Shown here: one piece after another, positions 8,344 through 14,798 of the stretch | Layout of the letters: every line of letters starts with the position of its first letter | Position numbering within the stretch: the first letter of the stretch is position 1 | Assembly (NCBI GenBank): GCA_964528095.1 | Contig: CAZGSG010000136.1 | Span: 1-14,798, forward strand | Length of the DNA: 14,798 nt | Origin: CAZGSG01 sp964528095 | GTDB lineage: Bacteria > Bacteroidota > Bacteroidia > Chitinophagales > Chitinophagaceae | Direction: 5' to 3' | Notes under the pieces: generated by a model | Database searches by the model: none | What the model saw: only the letters and a program-made list of their open reading frames with translations | What the model was told of the DNA's origin: nothing | Program-made: the position numbers and the translations under genes

Positions 8344-8769
8344 ATGAAATACCTGCTCTTCTTTTTCTGCATTGTCAGCTTTTGTAAATTGACTGCCCAG
8401 CCATTAGGGGAAGGTGTATTTAAAAGCAATAAGCTGTCCTACCAGGCTGATTTCTATATCGAGATAAAAAACAACATGGCCTATCTGTATGGCTGGGATC
8501 ATAAGCCGGGGACAGACACTATGTATTTCAGGGCAGAATCAAAGTGGGTGAAAGGGGCAGACATGATCAGGTTCAATAATTACCGGTATTCAACAACTCC
8601 TGTAACACCCTATGTACCCGGTATTTTAAAAGCAGAACCAGGCGGTTCATTCTATTCCCTTCACAATACCTTCGGTAATTTCAGAAGGGAACAGGGGGGC
8701 ATTACTGCTATAGCCACAAAGGATGGTTATGACAGCCGAGCCGATCTGTTTGTTTTTGAACGGATGTAA
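8344..8769 (+). CDS. Small secreted protein of unknown function
   Basis: Predicted 141-residue exported protein. The frame is open further upstream, but I chose the ATG at 8344 because it begins a clear signal peptide (MKYLLFFFCIVSFCKLTAQP) and the upstream extension lies in the divergent promoter region and reads as low-quality sequence. The mature part is about 120 residues, beta-prone and aromatic-rich (LSYQADFYIEIKNNMAYLYG), with no recognised motif and no cysteine. It ends in FVFERM. It could be a small beta-sandwich or calycin-type envelope protein, but I do not recognise the family. It is divergent from the transglutaminase-fold gene and appears to stand alone. Confidence 0.65.
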   Translation: MKYLLFFFCIVSFCKLTAQPLGEGVFKSNKLSYQADFYIEIKNNMAYLYGWDHKPGTDTMYFRAESKWVKGADMIRFNNYRYSTTPVTPYVPGILKAEPGGSFYSLHNTFGNFRREQGGITAIATKDGYDSRADLFVFERM

Positions 8770-9144
8770 GCTCATTTAGCCTGGTTATCATTAATGGTTT
8801 ACTTTTTATTGCATCTTCCCAATCTTAAATAGCTAATAAAATACAGGGTTGTTGTGAAGATGTTTCCGACTTCTCACCGGAGTCGCAGAGGCGGATACTC
8901 TTCAATCTACATGGTGTTTATTCATCATTGACCTGCAAGAATACTATTCTCTCCATTTCCCGTTTATCTTTAGTGTAAGCAATGCTCAAATTTTTAATAA
9001 CAGGTATAGAATTCCTGGTCAGGAAGTGGAAGGCCAACGATAAAGGAACGCTGAACCAGTAGTTAGTTTACCCAACAAAAGAATGGCATTGTTATTTCCA
9101 TTGATAGCCGGGGCCTCAGCCAATTCAATGAATGATTTTAAGCT
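8770..9144. other. Intergenic spacer with a hairpin repeat and possible coding relic
   Basis: This 375-base spacer contains the second hairpin repeat (8848-8880). On the minus strand two overlapping open stretches in different frames (9147-9022 and 9067-8918) read as protein-like sequence, for example AINGNNNAILLLGKLTTG and IAYTKDKREMERIVFLQVND. Together they could be a frameshifted remnant of a small gene, but neither has a good start, the family is not recognised, and chance is a fair alternative. No convincing promoter was found for the transporter downstream. Confidence 0.3.
8848..8880 (+). repeat. REP-like hairpin repeat, copy 2
   Basis: A 33-base unit in the same orientation as the copy at 2567-2599, beginning GTTGTTGTGAAG and ending CTCACCGG. 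The five differences between copies are all transitions. Its stem (GTGAAGA 8854-8860 with TTCTCAC 8871-8877) is weaker than in copy 1, with one A.C mismatch and one G.U-type pair. Similarity falls off after CCGG. Confidence 0.5.
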
Positions 9145-10062
9145 ATGTCAAAAAAATCCCTTCTTATTTTCCTTGCGTTTGCCGCCATATACATTATATG
9201 GGGCACTACCTATTTAGCAGTGGCATTTGGACTACAGGGCTTTCCTCCGTTTTTATTATCCGGCTATCGGTTCCTGCTTGCCGGCGCAGCGCTGCTGCTG
9301 TGGTGTATTTATAAAAAAGAACGTTTACCAAAAGGAAAGGCACTGATGATATCGGCAATAAGCGGTGTAATTATGCTGATAGGTGGATCGGGTCTTGTTA
9401 CATGGTCGATGCAGTATATATTATCAGGGCAGGCGGCGGTTATTGTTGCCACAGAGCCATTTATCTTTTTGTTACTGGATAAAAAAAGATGGTCATTCTA
9501 TTTTAAGAACAAGACGGTCGTAGCAGGTCTGATCACCGGGTTTGTTGGAATTACTCTTTTTATTCTGTTTTCTCCAAAAAGCAGTTCGCAGGAGCTGCCC
9601 TTACATCTCGTGACAGCCGGTTATATTGTTTTACTAATCAGTTGCCTTTTATGGGCAGGAGGTTCACTTTATGCGAATAGCATTACGAGCAAAGAAGTAT
9701 CAACGACCGGGATCGTATCGGTTCAGCTGCTCAGTGCAGGTATTATTGGCTGGCTTATTGGGTTTATTAAAGGTGAAACAGCCGGCTTTCATTTTTCGGA
9801 TATTACTGTCAGCGCATGGGGCGGATTGTTGTACCTGGTAATCATGGGGTCTATTGTCGCTCATCTTTCCTTTATGTGGCTGTTAACTGTAAGACCACCT
9901 GCACAGGTCAGTACGCATACTTTTGTAAATCCCGTAGTGGCGATCTTTCTGGGCTGGCTGATTGCGAAAGAACCGGTTCATCCCTTGCAACTGGCGGCTG
10001 TCGCCATCATTATTGTTGGGGTCATATTGACGAATAAATGGGAAGCTACCGGGAATAAATAA
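9145..10062 (+). CDS. EamA/DMT-superfamily transporter
   Basis: Predicted 305-residue inner-membrane protein of the drug/metabolite transporter superfamily. It opens with the characteristic 'AAIYIIWGTTYLAV' helix and 'PPFLLSGYRFLLAG', followed by 'TWSMQYILSGQAAVIVATEPF'. A second EamA repeat begins near residue 160 and ends with 'NPVVAIFLGWLIAKEP' and a final helix before a short Lys-rich tail. The hydrophobic pattern is consistent with ten membrane segments in two five-helix repeats. The overall style resembles the YedA/PecM branch, exporters of small metabolites or amino acids, but substrate cannot be read from sequence. The ATG at 9145 gives MSKKSLLIF, a short positive N-terminus before the first helix. 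It seems monocistronic, with repeat-bearing spacers on both sides. Confidence 0.9.
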   Translation: MSKKSLLIFLAFAAIYIIWGTTYLAVAFGLQGFPPFLLSGYRFLLAGAALLLWCIYKKERLPKGKALMISAISGVIMLIGGSGLVTWSMQYILSGQAAVIVATEPFIFLLLDKKRWSFYFKNKTVVAGLITGFVGITLFILFSPKSSSQELPLHLVTAGYIVLLISCLLWAGGSLYANSITSKEVSTTGIVSVQLLSAGIIGWLIGFIKGETAGFHFSDITVSAWGGLLYLVIMGSIVAHLSFMWLLTVRPPAQVSTHTFVNPVVAIFLGWLIAKEPVHPLQLAAVAIIIVGVILTNKWEATGNK

Positions 10063-10230
10063 AATTTTTTGGGTTGCAGGTACTATCAGCTGCTAAAAAA
10101 GTGCAGGGCAATAATGCTGGCATATGGACAGGATAGTAGTTCTTAGTATTCCGCGCCGCCTCATCAAACCAGTTGCGTTTTCTTTTATCCCGTTTTATTC
10201 CTTCCTCCCAACAATCCTGCGTTTGCGTTA

Positions 10231-10255
10231 TTGTTTACCGGGGAGTCTTAAGGAC
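10231..10255 (+). repeat. Diverged intergenic repeat, copy A (TTGTTTAC...TAAGGAC)
   Basis: TTGTTTAC, then GGGGAG, then TAAGGAC occur in the same order and near-equal spacing here and at 14700-14726: 21 bases identical over 25-27, with a two-base length difference. An AATCCTG/TATTCCTG block lies upstream in both. The end GTCTTAAGGAC is nearly palindromic. Too short and diverged to classify. Confidence 0.3.
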
Positions 10256-10320
10256 TACGGTATTTAATGATAGTTGATTTCAACGATTTACTTTCGTTGC
10301 TGCCAGCCTGCTCCATTAAA

Positions 10321-10355
10321 AAACCGGGACGCATATTTTCACTGCGCCCCGGTTT
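10321..10355 (-). terminator. Terminator of the M16 peptidase gene
   Basis: A 13-bp stem with one mismatch (10321-10333 with 10343-10355; AAACCGGG against CCCGGTTT at the base) encloses a 9-base loop. Read on the minus strand it is followed by a T-run (TTTTTTAAT). It begins about 25 bases after the peptidase stop codon at 10380-10382. Confidence 0.85.
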
Positions 10356-10379
10356 ATATATTTAGACTAACAATTCAAA

Positions 10380-13289
10380 TTAAAACGCTTTCTTCCCAAC
10401 TTGGTTGCCGTCCGCATCCAGCTCTGTGATCTTATAACCCATCTTCTGTAAACCCGGTAAGATCTTCGCCTTATCACCCACCAGCAGCATATTCAACTTA
10501 TCCGCTGAAATTTGTTTTTTGATCAATGCGTCCATTTCCTTCTTCGTCATATTCTGCAGGATCTTCGCTTGCGCTGCGGTATAGTTCGCCGGCAGGTTAT
10601 AGTCCAGGATCATTCGTATAAAACCGGCTTTCTGGATGCCGGTTTCGTAAGCCCGGGCATCACGCTGGCCGATCGCGTTCTTCATAAAGGCGAGTTCCTC
10701 TTCAGTGATACCATTAGCGGCGTAGTTGCGTATTTCCTTGATCACTTCACCGAGTGCGCTATCTGTGGCTTCGGCTTTGATGCCGGAACTGAAATTAAAA
10801 TCACCATCATACTCATCACCGCTGAAAGAGGAGCGGGCACCATAGGTCCAGCCCTTGTCTTCCCGCAGGTTAAGATTCAGGCGGCTGTTGAAATCGCCAC
10901 CCAATGCATAGTTAAGCAGGCTGGCACGATAGTACTCGCCGGTAGCATCATACTTCAGCCCGGTATGATAGCCTACGCGAAACTCTGTTTGCGCGGCCTT
11001 GGGAATATCTACGAGATAAATCTGTGATCCATTATTGGGCACGGGTGTGGCGGCCACTTTAGGAATGACCACTGTTTTATTTGGTAGCTTGTCCAGGAAA
11101 GCCAGTTTAGGCAGGATCTCCGCTTCTTTTACATCACCTACCACTACTACTTTCAGCCCTTTGTTGGTGATATAGTTGTCATAATAAGACTGGATATCGC
11201 TCAGCCCGATATTATTTACACTTTCCGCAGTGCCGCTCTCGGGAATGGACAGTATATTATTAGGTCCGAAGTTCAGTTTGGCGATCACTTCAGAAGCTAC
11301 AGTAGCCGGTTGCGTTTTGCTTTGTTTAAAGCTTTCCTGCAACTGTCGTTTACTACGGTCGAAATCATCGGCGTTGAAGAGTGGATGAAACATACGCTCT
11401 TCCAGCAGTGCCAGTGTTTTGTCGAGATTTTTTTTCAGTGTCTGTACGTTGAACGTAATATCGTCTTTACCACCACTCACATTGATAGAGCTCGCGATCT
11501 TTTGCAGCTCTGCGGAGAATTGTTCTGCTGTATAATTTTTTGTATCTCCGTTCATCATCCTGGCAAAGAAACTGGCGAGACCGGCTTTGGAAAGATCCTT
11601 CGCTTCCAGCAGGTGACCGCCGGGCATCGAGATCGAGATCGTAACAGTAGGGATCTCGGTATTCTCGGTACCGATCAGCTTAATACCATTTGGCAGGTCT
11701 TTCCGCCAGAACGCTGGCACTTTCACTACGGGATTAGGCCCGTTGCCCGGCATCTTCTTCCGGTCGAAAATATCCTTTGCTTTATTATATTTCAGCCCTG
11801 CGTAACCATAATCAGGTTTTTGATAATGTGTGGTATCGATGGTGTAATTATCCGCTTTCGCAATCAGGTTTTCCTGGCCTTTCACCAGTACGCTTACGAT
11901 CACGTGTGGCTTATCCTTGATATATTTCTCATACACGCGCATCACATCTTCTTTGGTCAGTTGGCTGTATTGTGCCATCTGCGTTTTGATCATATTGGGA
12001 TTGCCGGTAAACGTCTGATACGCGGCGAGCTGGCTTACTTTGCCGGATACGCTGGACAGACCATTGATGGTGCGGCTTTCAAACTGTGTTTTGAACTGCT
12101 CTACATCATCGGCGGTCACCCCTCTTTTTTCGAATTCGGTAAGCGCTTCTTTCACGAGCGCTTCCATTTCCGCGAGATTCTTGCCGGGATAAGGCGTTAC
12201 AGAGATCGCAAACTCACCGGCCAGTTCAGAAGCCTGGTTACTGGCGCTTGCAGATAGCGCTTTCTGCGTTTTGATGAGTGTTTGATAGAACACGGAATTA
12301 CGGTTTCCTCCTCCGCCACCGCCACCACCACCACCGCCGCCTCCGCCGCCGCCTCCACCACCACCGCCGAGCACTTGTGCCAGGCAGGAGAGGGCTGCTT
12401 CATCTTTATCATAATCACGTACGGTTGGAAATACCAATCTTAGTTGCGCGGCACGCGCATAATTGTCCGTATAGCTTACATACCGGTCCCTGTCGAGCTG
12501 TACTGGTGCAAGTTGAACAGGCTTTACTTCGGGGCCGCGGGGAATGGCACCGAAATATTTTTCAGCAAGCTTTACTACTTCAGCAGGTTTTACATCACCG
12601 CCAATCGTCAGTGTGGCATTGTTGGGGCCATACCAGCGCAGAAAGAAATTTTTAAGGTCTGCCACATTCACCCGGTTCAGCTCTTCGATATAACCGATAG
12701 TGAGCCAGGAATAGGGGTGACCATAGGGATAGAGATTTTTTGCAGATACTTCGCTCAATAATCCATAGGGGCGGTTATCATAGTTCTGCCCGCGTTCATT
12801 TTTCACGGTAGCACGTTGTACCTCGAACTTTTGTTGCGTCACGGCATCAAGTAAAAAGCCCATGCGGTCGGCTTCGAGCCAGAGCATTTTTTCGAGCTGA
12901 TTGCTGGGGACGGTTTCGTAATAGTTAGTACGATCGCGGTTGGTGCTGCCATTTAACGTACCCCCGGCTTCCGACACGATCTTAAAATGCTGTTCGTCGC
13001 CTACATTGTCTGAGCCCTGGAACATCATGTGTTCAAAAAAATGAGCAAATCCGGACTTGCCGATCTCTTCGCGGGCCGAGCCCACATGGTAGGTAACGTC
13101 TACATGCACCAGCGGATCGGAATGATCTTCATGCACCACCAGGGTGAGCCCATTGGAAAGCTGGTACTTTTCATAGGGAATGACCAGTTCGGTACCCTGG
13201 CGGGTTACTTTTTCAAGAAGTTTGGTCTGCGCGATCGCGGGTAAGGCGGCGAGCAGGAGAATGAAAGGGAGAAGCAGTTTTTGTTTCAT
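10380..13289 (-). CDS. Secreted zinc metallopeptidase, family M16 (fused two-half pitrilysin type)
   Basis: Predicted 969-residue exported peptidase with signal peptide MKQKLLLPFILLLAALPAIA then QT. The inverted zinc motif HxxEH is H83-F-F-E86-H87 in FAHFFEHMMFQGS, and the distal metal-ligand Glu is E165 in VKNERGQNYD, a spacing typical of M16. The N-terminal half (about 40-490) is the catalytic M16 plus M16_C unit. The second half (about 510-950) repeats the fold without HxxEH (GLASFFARMM at the equivalent place) and carries 'FNSRLNLNLREDKGWTYGA', the conserved R...Y region of the non-catalytic half. M16 enzymes cleave peptides in a closed chamber; this one is probably periplasmic. Its oddity is 21 consecutive Gly at residues 308-328, where relatives usually have about three. 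The gene looks richer in G+C than its neighbours, possibly reflecting higher expression. Confidence 0.95.
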   Translation of the reverse strand: MKQKLLLPFILLLAALPAIAQTKLLEKVTRQGTELVIPYEKYQLSNGLTLVVHEDHSDPLVHVDVTYHVGSAREEIGKSGFAHFFEHMMFQGSDNVGDEQHFKIVSEAGGTLNGSTNRDRTNYYETVPSNQLEKMLWLEADRMGFLLDAVTQQKFEVQRATVKNERGQNYDNRPYGLLSEVSAKNLYPYGHPYSWLTIGYIEELNRVNVADLKNFFLRWYGPNNATLTIGGDVKPAEVVKLAEKYFGAIPRGPEVKPVQLAPVQLDRDRYVSYTDNYARAAQLRLVFPTVRDYDKDEAALSCLAQVLGGGGGGGGGGGGGGGGGGGGGNRNSVFYQTLIKTQKALSASASNQASELAGEFAISVTPYPGKNLAEMEALVKEALTEFEKRGVTADDVEQFKTQFESRTINGLSSVSGKVSQLAAYQTFTGNPNMIKTQMAQYSQLTKEDVMRVYEKYIKDKPHVIVSVLVKGQENLIAKADNYTIDTTHYQKPDYGYAGLKYNKAKDIFDRKKMPGNGPNPVVKVPAFWRKDLPNGIKLIGTENTEIPTVTISISMPGGHLLEAKDLSKAGLASFFARMMNGDTKNYTAEQFSAELQKIASSINVSGGKDDITFNVQTLKKNLDKTLALLEERMFHPLFNADDFDRSKRQLQESFKQSKTQPATVASEVIAKLNFGPNNILSIPESGTAESVNNIGLSDIQSYYDNYITNKGLKVVVVGDVKEAEILPKLAFLDKLPNKTVVIPKVAATPVPNNGSQIYLVDIPKAAQTEFRVGYHTGLKYDATGEYYRASLLNYALGGDFNSRLNLNLREDKGWTYGARSSFSGDEYDGDFNFSSGIKAEATDSALGEVIKEIRNYAANGITEEELAFMKNAIGQRDARAYETGIQKAGFIRMILDYNLPANYTAAQAKILQNMTKKEMDALIKKQISADKLNMLLVGDKAKILPGLQKMGYKITELDADGNQVGKKAF
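12306..12368 (-). repeat. Polyglycine-coding trinucleotide tract (21 GGN codons)
   Basis: Sixty-three bases of uninterrupted GGN codons within the M16 gene. Third positions are mixed (GGA, GGC and GGT interspersed), so the array is a GGN microsatellite rather than a single-codon run. It sits between the conserved 'AQVLG' and 'NSVFYQ' segments and stays in frame. Confidence 0.95.
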
Positions 13290-13381
13290 GCGTTATCAGG
13301 TTTTGTGAAAATTAAAACAGGGATAGGGGTAAGGTGTAGGCGTTGGCGCAAAGAGTCCTTGCCGTAAAACAGGTTGGAATG

Positions 13382-13431
13382 CCCGGCGCCGGGGATTAGA
13401 CGACGGTTCCGGCGCATAACTTACGCATGCG
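13382..13431. promoter_or_regulatory. Cluster of GC-rich palindromes upstream of the M16 gene
   Basis: CCCGGCGCCGGG at 13382-13393 is a perfect 12-bp palindrome. Overlapping it, GCGCCGG (13386-13392) pairs with CCGGCGC (13409-13415), making a longer hairpin. CGCATGCG at 13424-13431 is a perfect 8-bp palindrome. The cluster lies about 95-140 bases upstream of the peptidase start, in otherwise mixed sequence. Possible roles are a regulator site or a leader hairpin; this is inference. Confidence 0.35.
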
Positions 13432-13598
13432 GTCAAAAAATATGCTGAGGACACAGATTTCTTATGATAAGCCACTCTGTCTAGCCTTTAGGTTGCTTCC
13501 ATTGTTCGTCCATCCCTCGTTCATCGTTTCAGTCCACTGCCGATGGTCGCAGAATGGTAGCAATGTCGAGGAAGATACCTATAACTAGGGAGGGTGTT

Positions 13599-13628
13599 CG
13601 GCTTTTGCGAAGCCGGTGCAATTTCACC
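13599..13628. other. Hairpin plus near-palindrome
   Basis: CGGCTT (13599-13604) pairs with AAGCCG (13610-13615) around TTGCG, giving a compact stem with no T-run. It is followed directly by GGTGCAATTTCACC (13615-13628), a 14-bp palindrome with one mismatched pair. Function unknown; it lies 30 bases before the 50-base repeat. Confidence 0.3.
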
Positions 13629-13658
13629 AGTTGCTATAACAACCGATCGAGAAAAGCG

Positions 13659-13708
13659 CTAAAATTTGTTTTTACACGGAATCACTGTTGATCATTCTTT
13701 TTGTTTGT
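13659..13708 (+). repeat. Perfect 50-base direct repeat, copy 1
   Basis: Fifty bases starting CTAAAATTTG and ending TTTTTGTTTGT are identical to 14745-14794, same orientation. The flanks differ at once on both sides (GCG before and GCC after here; TTT and ACA at the other copy). The unit contains TGATCA and no obvious ORF. The two copies bracket the VOC gene. Confidence 0.95.
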
Positions 13709-13957
13709 GCCGGATTTTATTCCTGGTCTTGTTCAAAATTCAAGCTCAGAATATGGAGGCCGGATCAATAAGAAATGTCGGATCTATTTTAGGCCTTCCG
13801 TGGCTCCGATATTAAAATGATCGTTCTAAATCAATGCTTATATTTTCTCCGTTTTACCGTGTGAAAAACATCTTTGGTAAATGGTCATAAACTTCCTGTG
13901 TACTACTTATCGTTTTGTATCGTTCTATTTACCTGCAGGGGTCATTCCCTTGCATCT

Positions 13958-13965
13958 TATCTTTA
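13958..13965 (+). promoter_or_regulatory. Candidate -7 promoter element of the VOC gene
   Basis: TATCTTTA matches the Bacteroidota -7 consensus TAnnTTTG at all but the last position. It would place transcription start about 20 bases before the ATG at 13991. A well-spaced -33 TTTG is not evident, so this is tentative, but it supports 13991 rather than 13874 as the gene start. Confidence 0.3.
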
Positions 13966-13990
13966 CCTTATATTTATAAAAATAATTTTT

Positions 13991-14620
13991 ATGCGCCCAG
14001 GTATCGAATGCAGCCATGTTTTTCCAACCTTACAGGTCAGCGATATTATAGCTGCCGTCGATTTTTATGTGAACCGCCTCGGTTTCAGTCATCAGTTTTC
14101 ATGGGGTGATCCACCAGTGTTTGCCGGTGTTGGCCTGGATAAGGTAACCCTGCACCTGCAAAAGAACAATTCCGATTCAAAGGGCGCGTCTGAAGTAGCT
14201 TTTATCGTGGATAACGCGGATGAACTTTTTGCGTTTCACAAAGCCAATGGAGCAGAAGTTGTAGAGCCCATAGAAGACAGATCTTATGGGATACGCGACT
14301 ACATGATAAAGGATATGGATGGCAATTATCTTGTTTTTGGAAAATACATATATAACCAGGGGCCTGCTATAAAAATTGAACGGGTAGACGTGCCAGTACG
14401 CCTCGAAAAGCGACTTGCCGCCCTACTGAGCGACCTGGCAAAGTATAAGAACATGAGCCTGAACAGTTGCCTGGAAGAAACGTTGCTGCATACTTTTGAA
14501 AGATATGGTGATTCCGTTGCAAGCCCGCATACCAGCGCCACGCTTAGTTATATTGATGAATTAAAGAAAAAGCACGGGATCGACTACGATACACATGCCA
14601 GCTATCGTTTTGAGGAATAA
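13991..14620 (+). CDS. VOC-fold (glyoxalase/bleomycin-resistance-like) protein with RHH-like C-terminal tail
   Basis: Predicted 209-residue cytoplasmic protein; no signal peptide. I chose ATG 13991 because the VOC domain starts at once (HVFPTLQVSDIIAAVDFYVN) and upstream sequence is promoter-like. Residues 9-118 form one VOC domain with the 'YGIRDYMIKDMDGN' end motif common to the bleomycin-resistance/dioxygenase group. A canonical second metal-binding Glu is not evident, so substrate binding rather than metal catalysis is possible. Residues about 129-172 (ERVDVPVRLEKRLAALLSDL, then a 'KNMSLNSCLEETLLHTF' helix) look like a ribbon-helix-helix unit: a strand with alternating residues, then helix-turn-helix. 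The last 30 residues (LKKKHGIDYDTHASYRFEE) look conserved in style. A role in binding a small toxic molecule is the usual family guess; DNA binding by the tail is untested inference. The gene is bracketed by 50-base direct repeats. Confidence 0.85.
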   Translation: MRPGIECSHVFPTLQVSDIIAAVDFYVNRLGFSHQFSWGDPPVFAGVGLDKVTLHLQKNNSDSKGASEVAFIVDNADELFAFHKANGAEVVEPIEDRSYGIRDYMIKDMDGNYLVFGKYIYNQGPAIKIERVDVPVRLEKRLAALLSDLAKYKNMSLNSCLEETLLHTFERYGDSVASPHTSATLSYIDELKKKHGIDYDTHASYRFEE

Positions 14621-14699
14621 AAAATATAACTCATCGATATCAGTTATGATCAACTAGCTGAAAAAAAGGTTACTGGTTACACACAGTATTCCTGGAGTG

Positions 14700-14726
14700 T
14701 TGTTTACAGAGGGGAGCACTAAGGAC
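14700..14726 (+). repeat. Diverged intergenic repeat, copy B (TTGTTTAC...TAAGGAC)
   Basis: The same ordered blocks as at 10231-10255: TTGTTTAC, GGGGAG, TAAGGAC, with two extra bases after the first block. It sits 18 bases before the second 50-base repeat; copy A is not near such a repeat, so the two elements appear independent. Confidence 0.3.
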
Positions 14727-14744
14727 AGGGGATTGGCATTTTTT

Positions 14745-14794
14745 CTAAAATTTGTTTTTACACGGAATCACTGTTGATCATTCTTTTTGTTTGT
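14745..14794 (+). repeat. Perfect 50-base direct repeat, copy 2
   Basis: Identical over 50 bases to 13659-13708. The copies are 1086 bases apart, start to start. This copy almost touches the window end, so what follows it is unknown. Confidence 0.95.
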
Positions 14795-14798
14795 ACAT

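Larger units (their letters stand above)
10063..10379. other. Intergenic spacer between transporter and M16 peptidase
   Basis: This 317-base spacer lies between convergent genes. It holds the terminator of the minus-strand peptidase (10321-10355), a perfect 6-bp inverted repeat CAACGA/TCGTTG (10281-10299) with no T-run, and a diverged repeat at 10231-10255. A 47-codon plus-strand frame at 10124-10267 is present but overlaps the repeat and looks like noise. No obvious terminator follows the transporter. Confidence 0.5.
13290..13990. other. 700-base intergenic region, palindrome-rich
   Basis: No convincing gene lies between the M16 start (13289, minus) and the VOC start (13991, plus). It should hold both divergent promoters. 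It also contains the GC-rich palindromes at 13382-13431, a hairpin at 13599-13615, a 50-base repeat copy at 13659-13708, and a candidate promoter near 13958. The frame of the VOC gene is open back to 13874 but that extension reads as noncoding. Confidence 0.55.
14621..14798. other. Spacer after the VOC gene to the window end
   Basis: It contains a 6-bp inverted repeat ATAACT/AGTTAT (14626-14647, 10-base loop, no T-run), the diverged repeat copy B (14700-14726) and the second 50-base repeat (14745-14794), which ends four bases before the window does. No gene is seen. Confidence 0.6.

Noticed and set aside
10124..10267. 47-codon plus-strand ORF after the transporter
   Set aside because: Short, no ribosome binding site, overlaps a diverged repeat, and the product resembles nothing I recognise.
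11310..12257. Long plus-strand open frame of 315 codons opposite the M16 gene
   Set aside because: It is antisense to a clear M16 coding region with the full catalytic motif, and its translation is Cys/His/Phe-rich with no recognisable domain: a shadow frame.
12278..12655. Plus-strand frame with His/Arg-rich repeats (HRHHHHRRLRRRLHHHRR)
   Set aside because: The repeats are the antisense reading of the polyglycine tract in the M16 gene, not a histidine-rich protein.
13599..13615. Rho-independent terminator at the CGGCTT/AAGCCG hairpin
   Set aside because: No T-run follows on either strand and no gene ends nearby.
13874..13990. Upstream start of the VOC gene at 13874
   Set aside because: The extra 39 residues read as noncoding and contain the best promoter candidate; the VOC domain begins directly after 13991.
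13659..14794. CRISPR array based on the 50-base repeats
   Set aside because: Only two copies, 1086 bases apart with a whole gene between them, and no cas genes: not a CRISPR layout.

Overview
The window reads like chromosomal DNA of a Bacteroidota bacterium, most likely a member of the Chitinophagaceae. This is an inference from sequence style, not a database result. Most products carry Sec signal peptides ending in A-Q-(T/P), Shine-Dalgarno sequences are weak or absent, and candidate promoters resemble the Bacteroidota TAnnTTTG type. The gene families also fit: DUF3857/transglutaminase pairs, a long fused M16 peptidase, and large proteins of unknown function. The odd window length, the run of 10 Ns, and a final repeat lying against the 3' end suggest a whole draft contig.

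Layout. Positions 1-2254 hold two co-directional genes: the 3' end of a beta-sandwich protein and a secreted three-module protein of unknown function. A 609-base spacer (2255-2863) holds AT-rich hairpins, a hairpin repeat, one doubtful small ORF, and a leader that can fold in two exclusive ways. Positions 2864-6939 hold a two-gene operon of secreted DUF3857/transglutaminase-type proteins. The first gene keeps a Cys-His-Asp triad but is interrupted by the assembly gap; the second appears to have lost the triad. A bidirectional terminator separates them from a convergent third secreted transglutaminase-fold protein (7000-8115, minus strand) with its own intact triad. A divergent promoter region leads to a small secreted protein (8344-8769). 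After a repeat-bearing spacer come an EamA/DMT transporter (9145-10062) and, convergent to it, a 969-residue secreted zinc peptidase of family M16 (10380-13289, minus strand). That peptidase has a run of 21 glycines in one of its loops. The last part is a 700-base noncoding stretch rich in palindromes and a VOC-fold protein with a ribbon-helix-helix-like tail (13991-14620). The VOC gene is bracketed by two perfect 50-base direct repeats.

How the genes relate. Six of the nine products look exported and a seventh (the gene cut by the window edge) probably is, so this is largely a cell-envelope region. The three transglutaminase-fold genes form the only clear functional cluster. No mobile-element gene, CRISPR array, tRNA or rRNA was seen. 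The best candidates for something undescribed are the 50-base repeats around the VOC gene, the VOC plus RHH-like architecture, the polyglycine insertion in the M16 peptidase, and the active/inactive transglutaminase pair.
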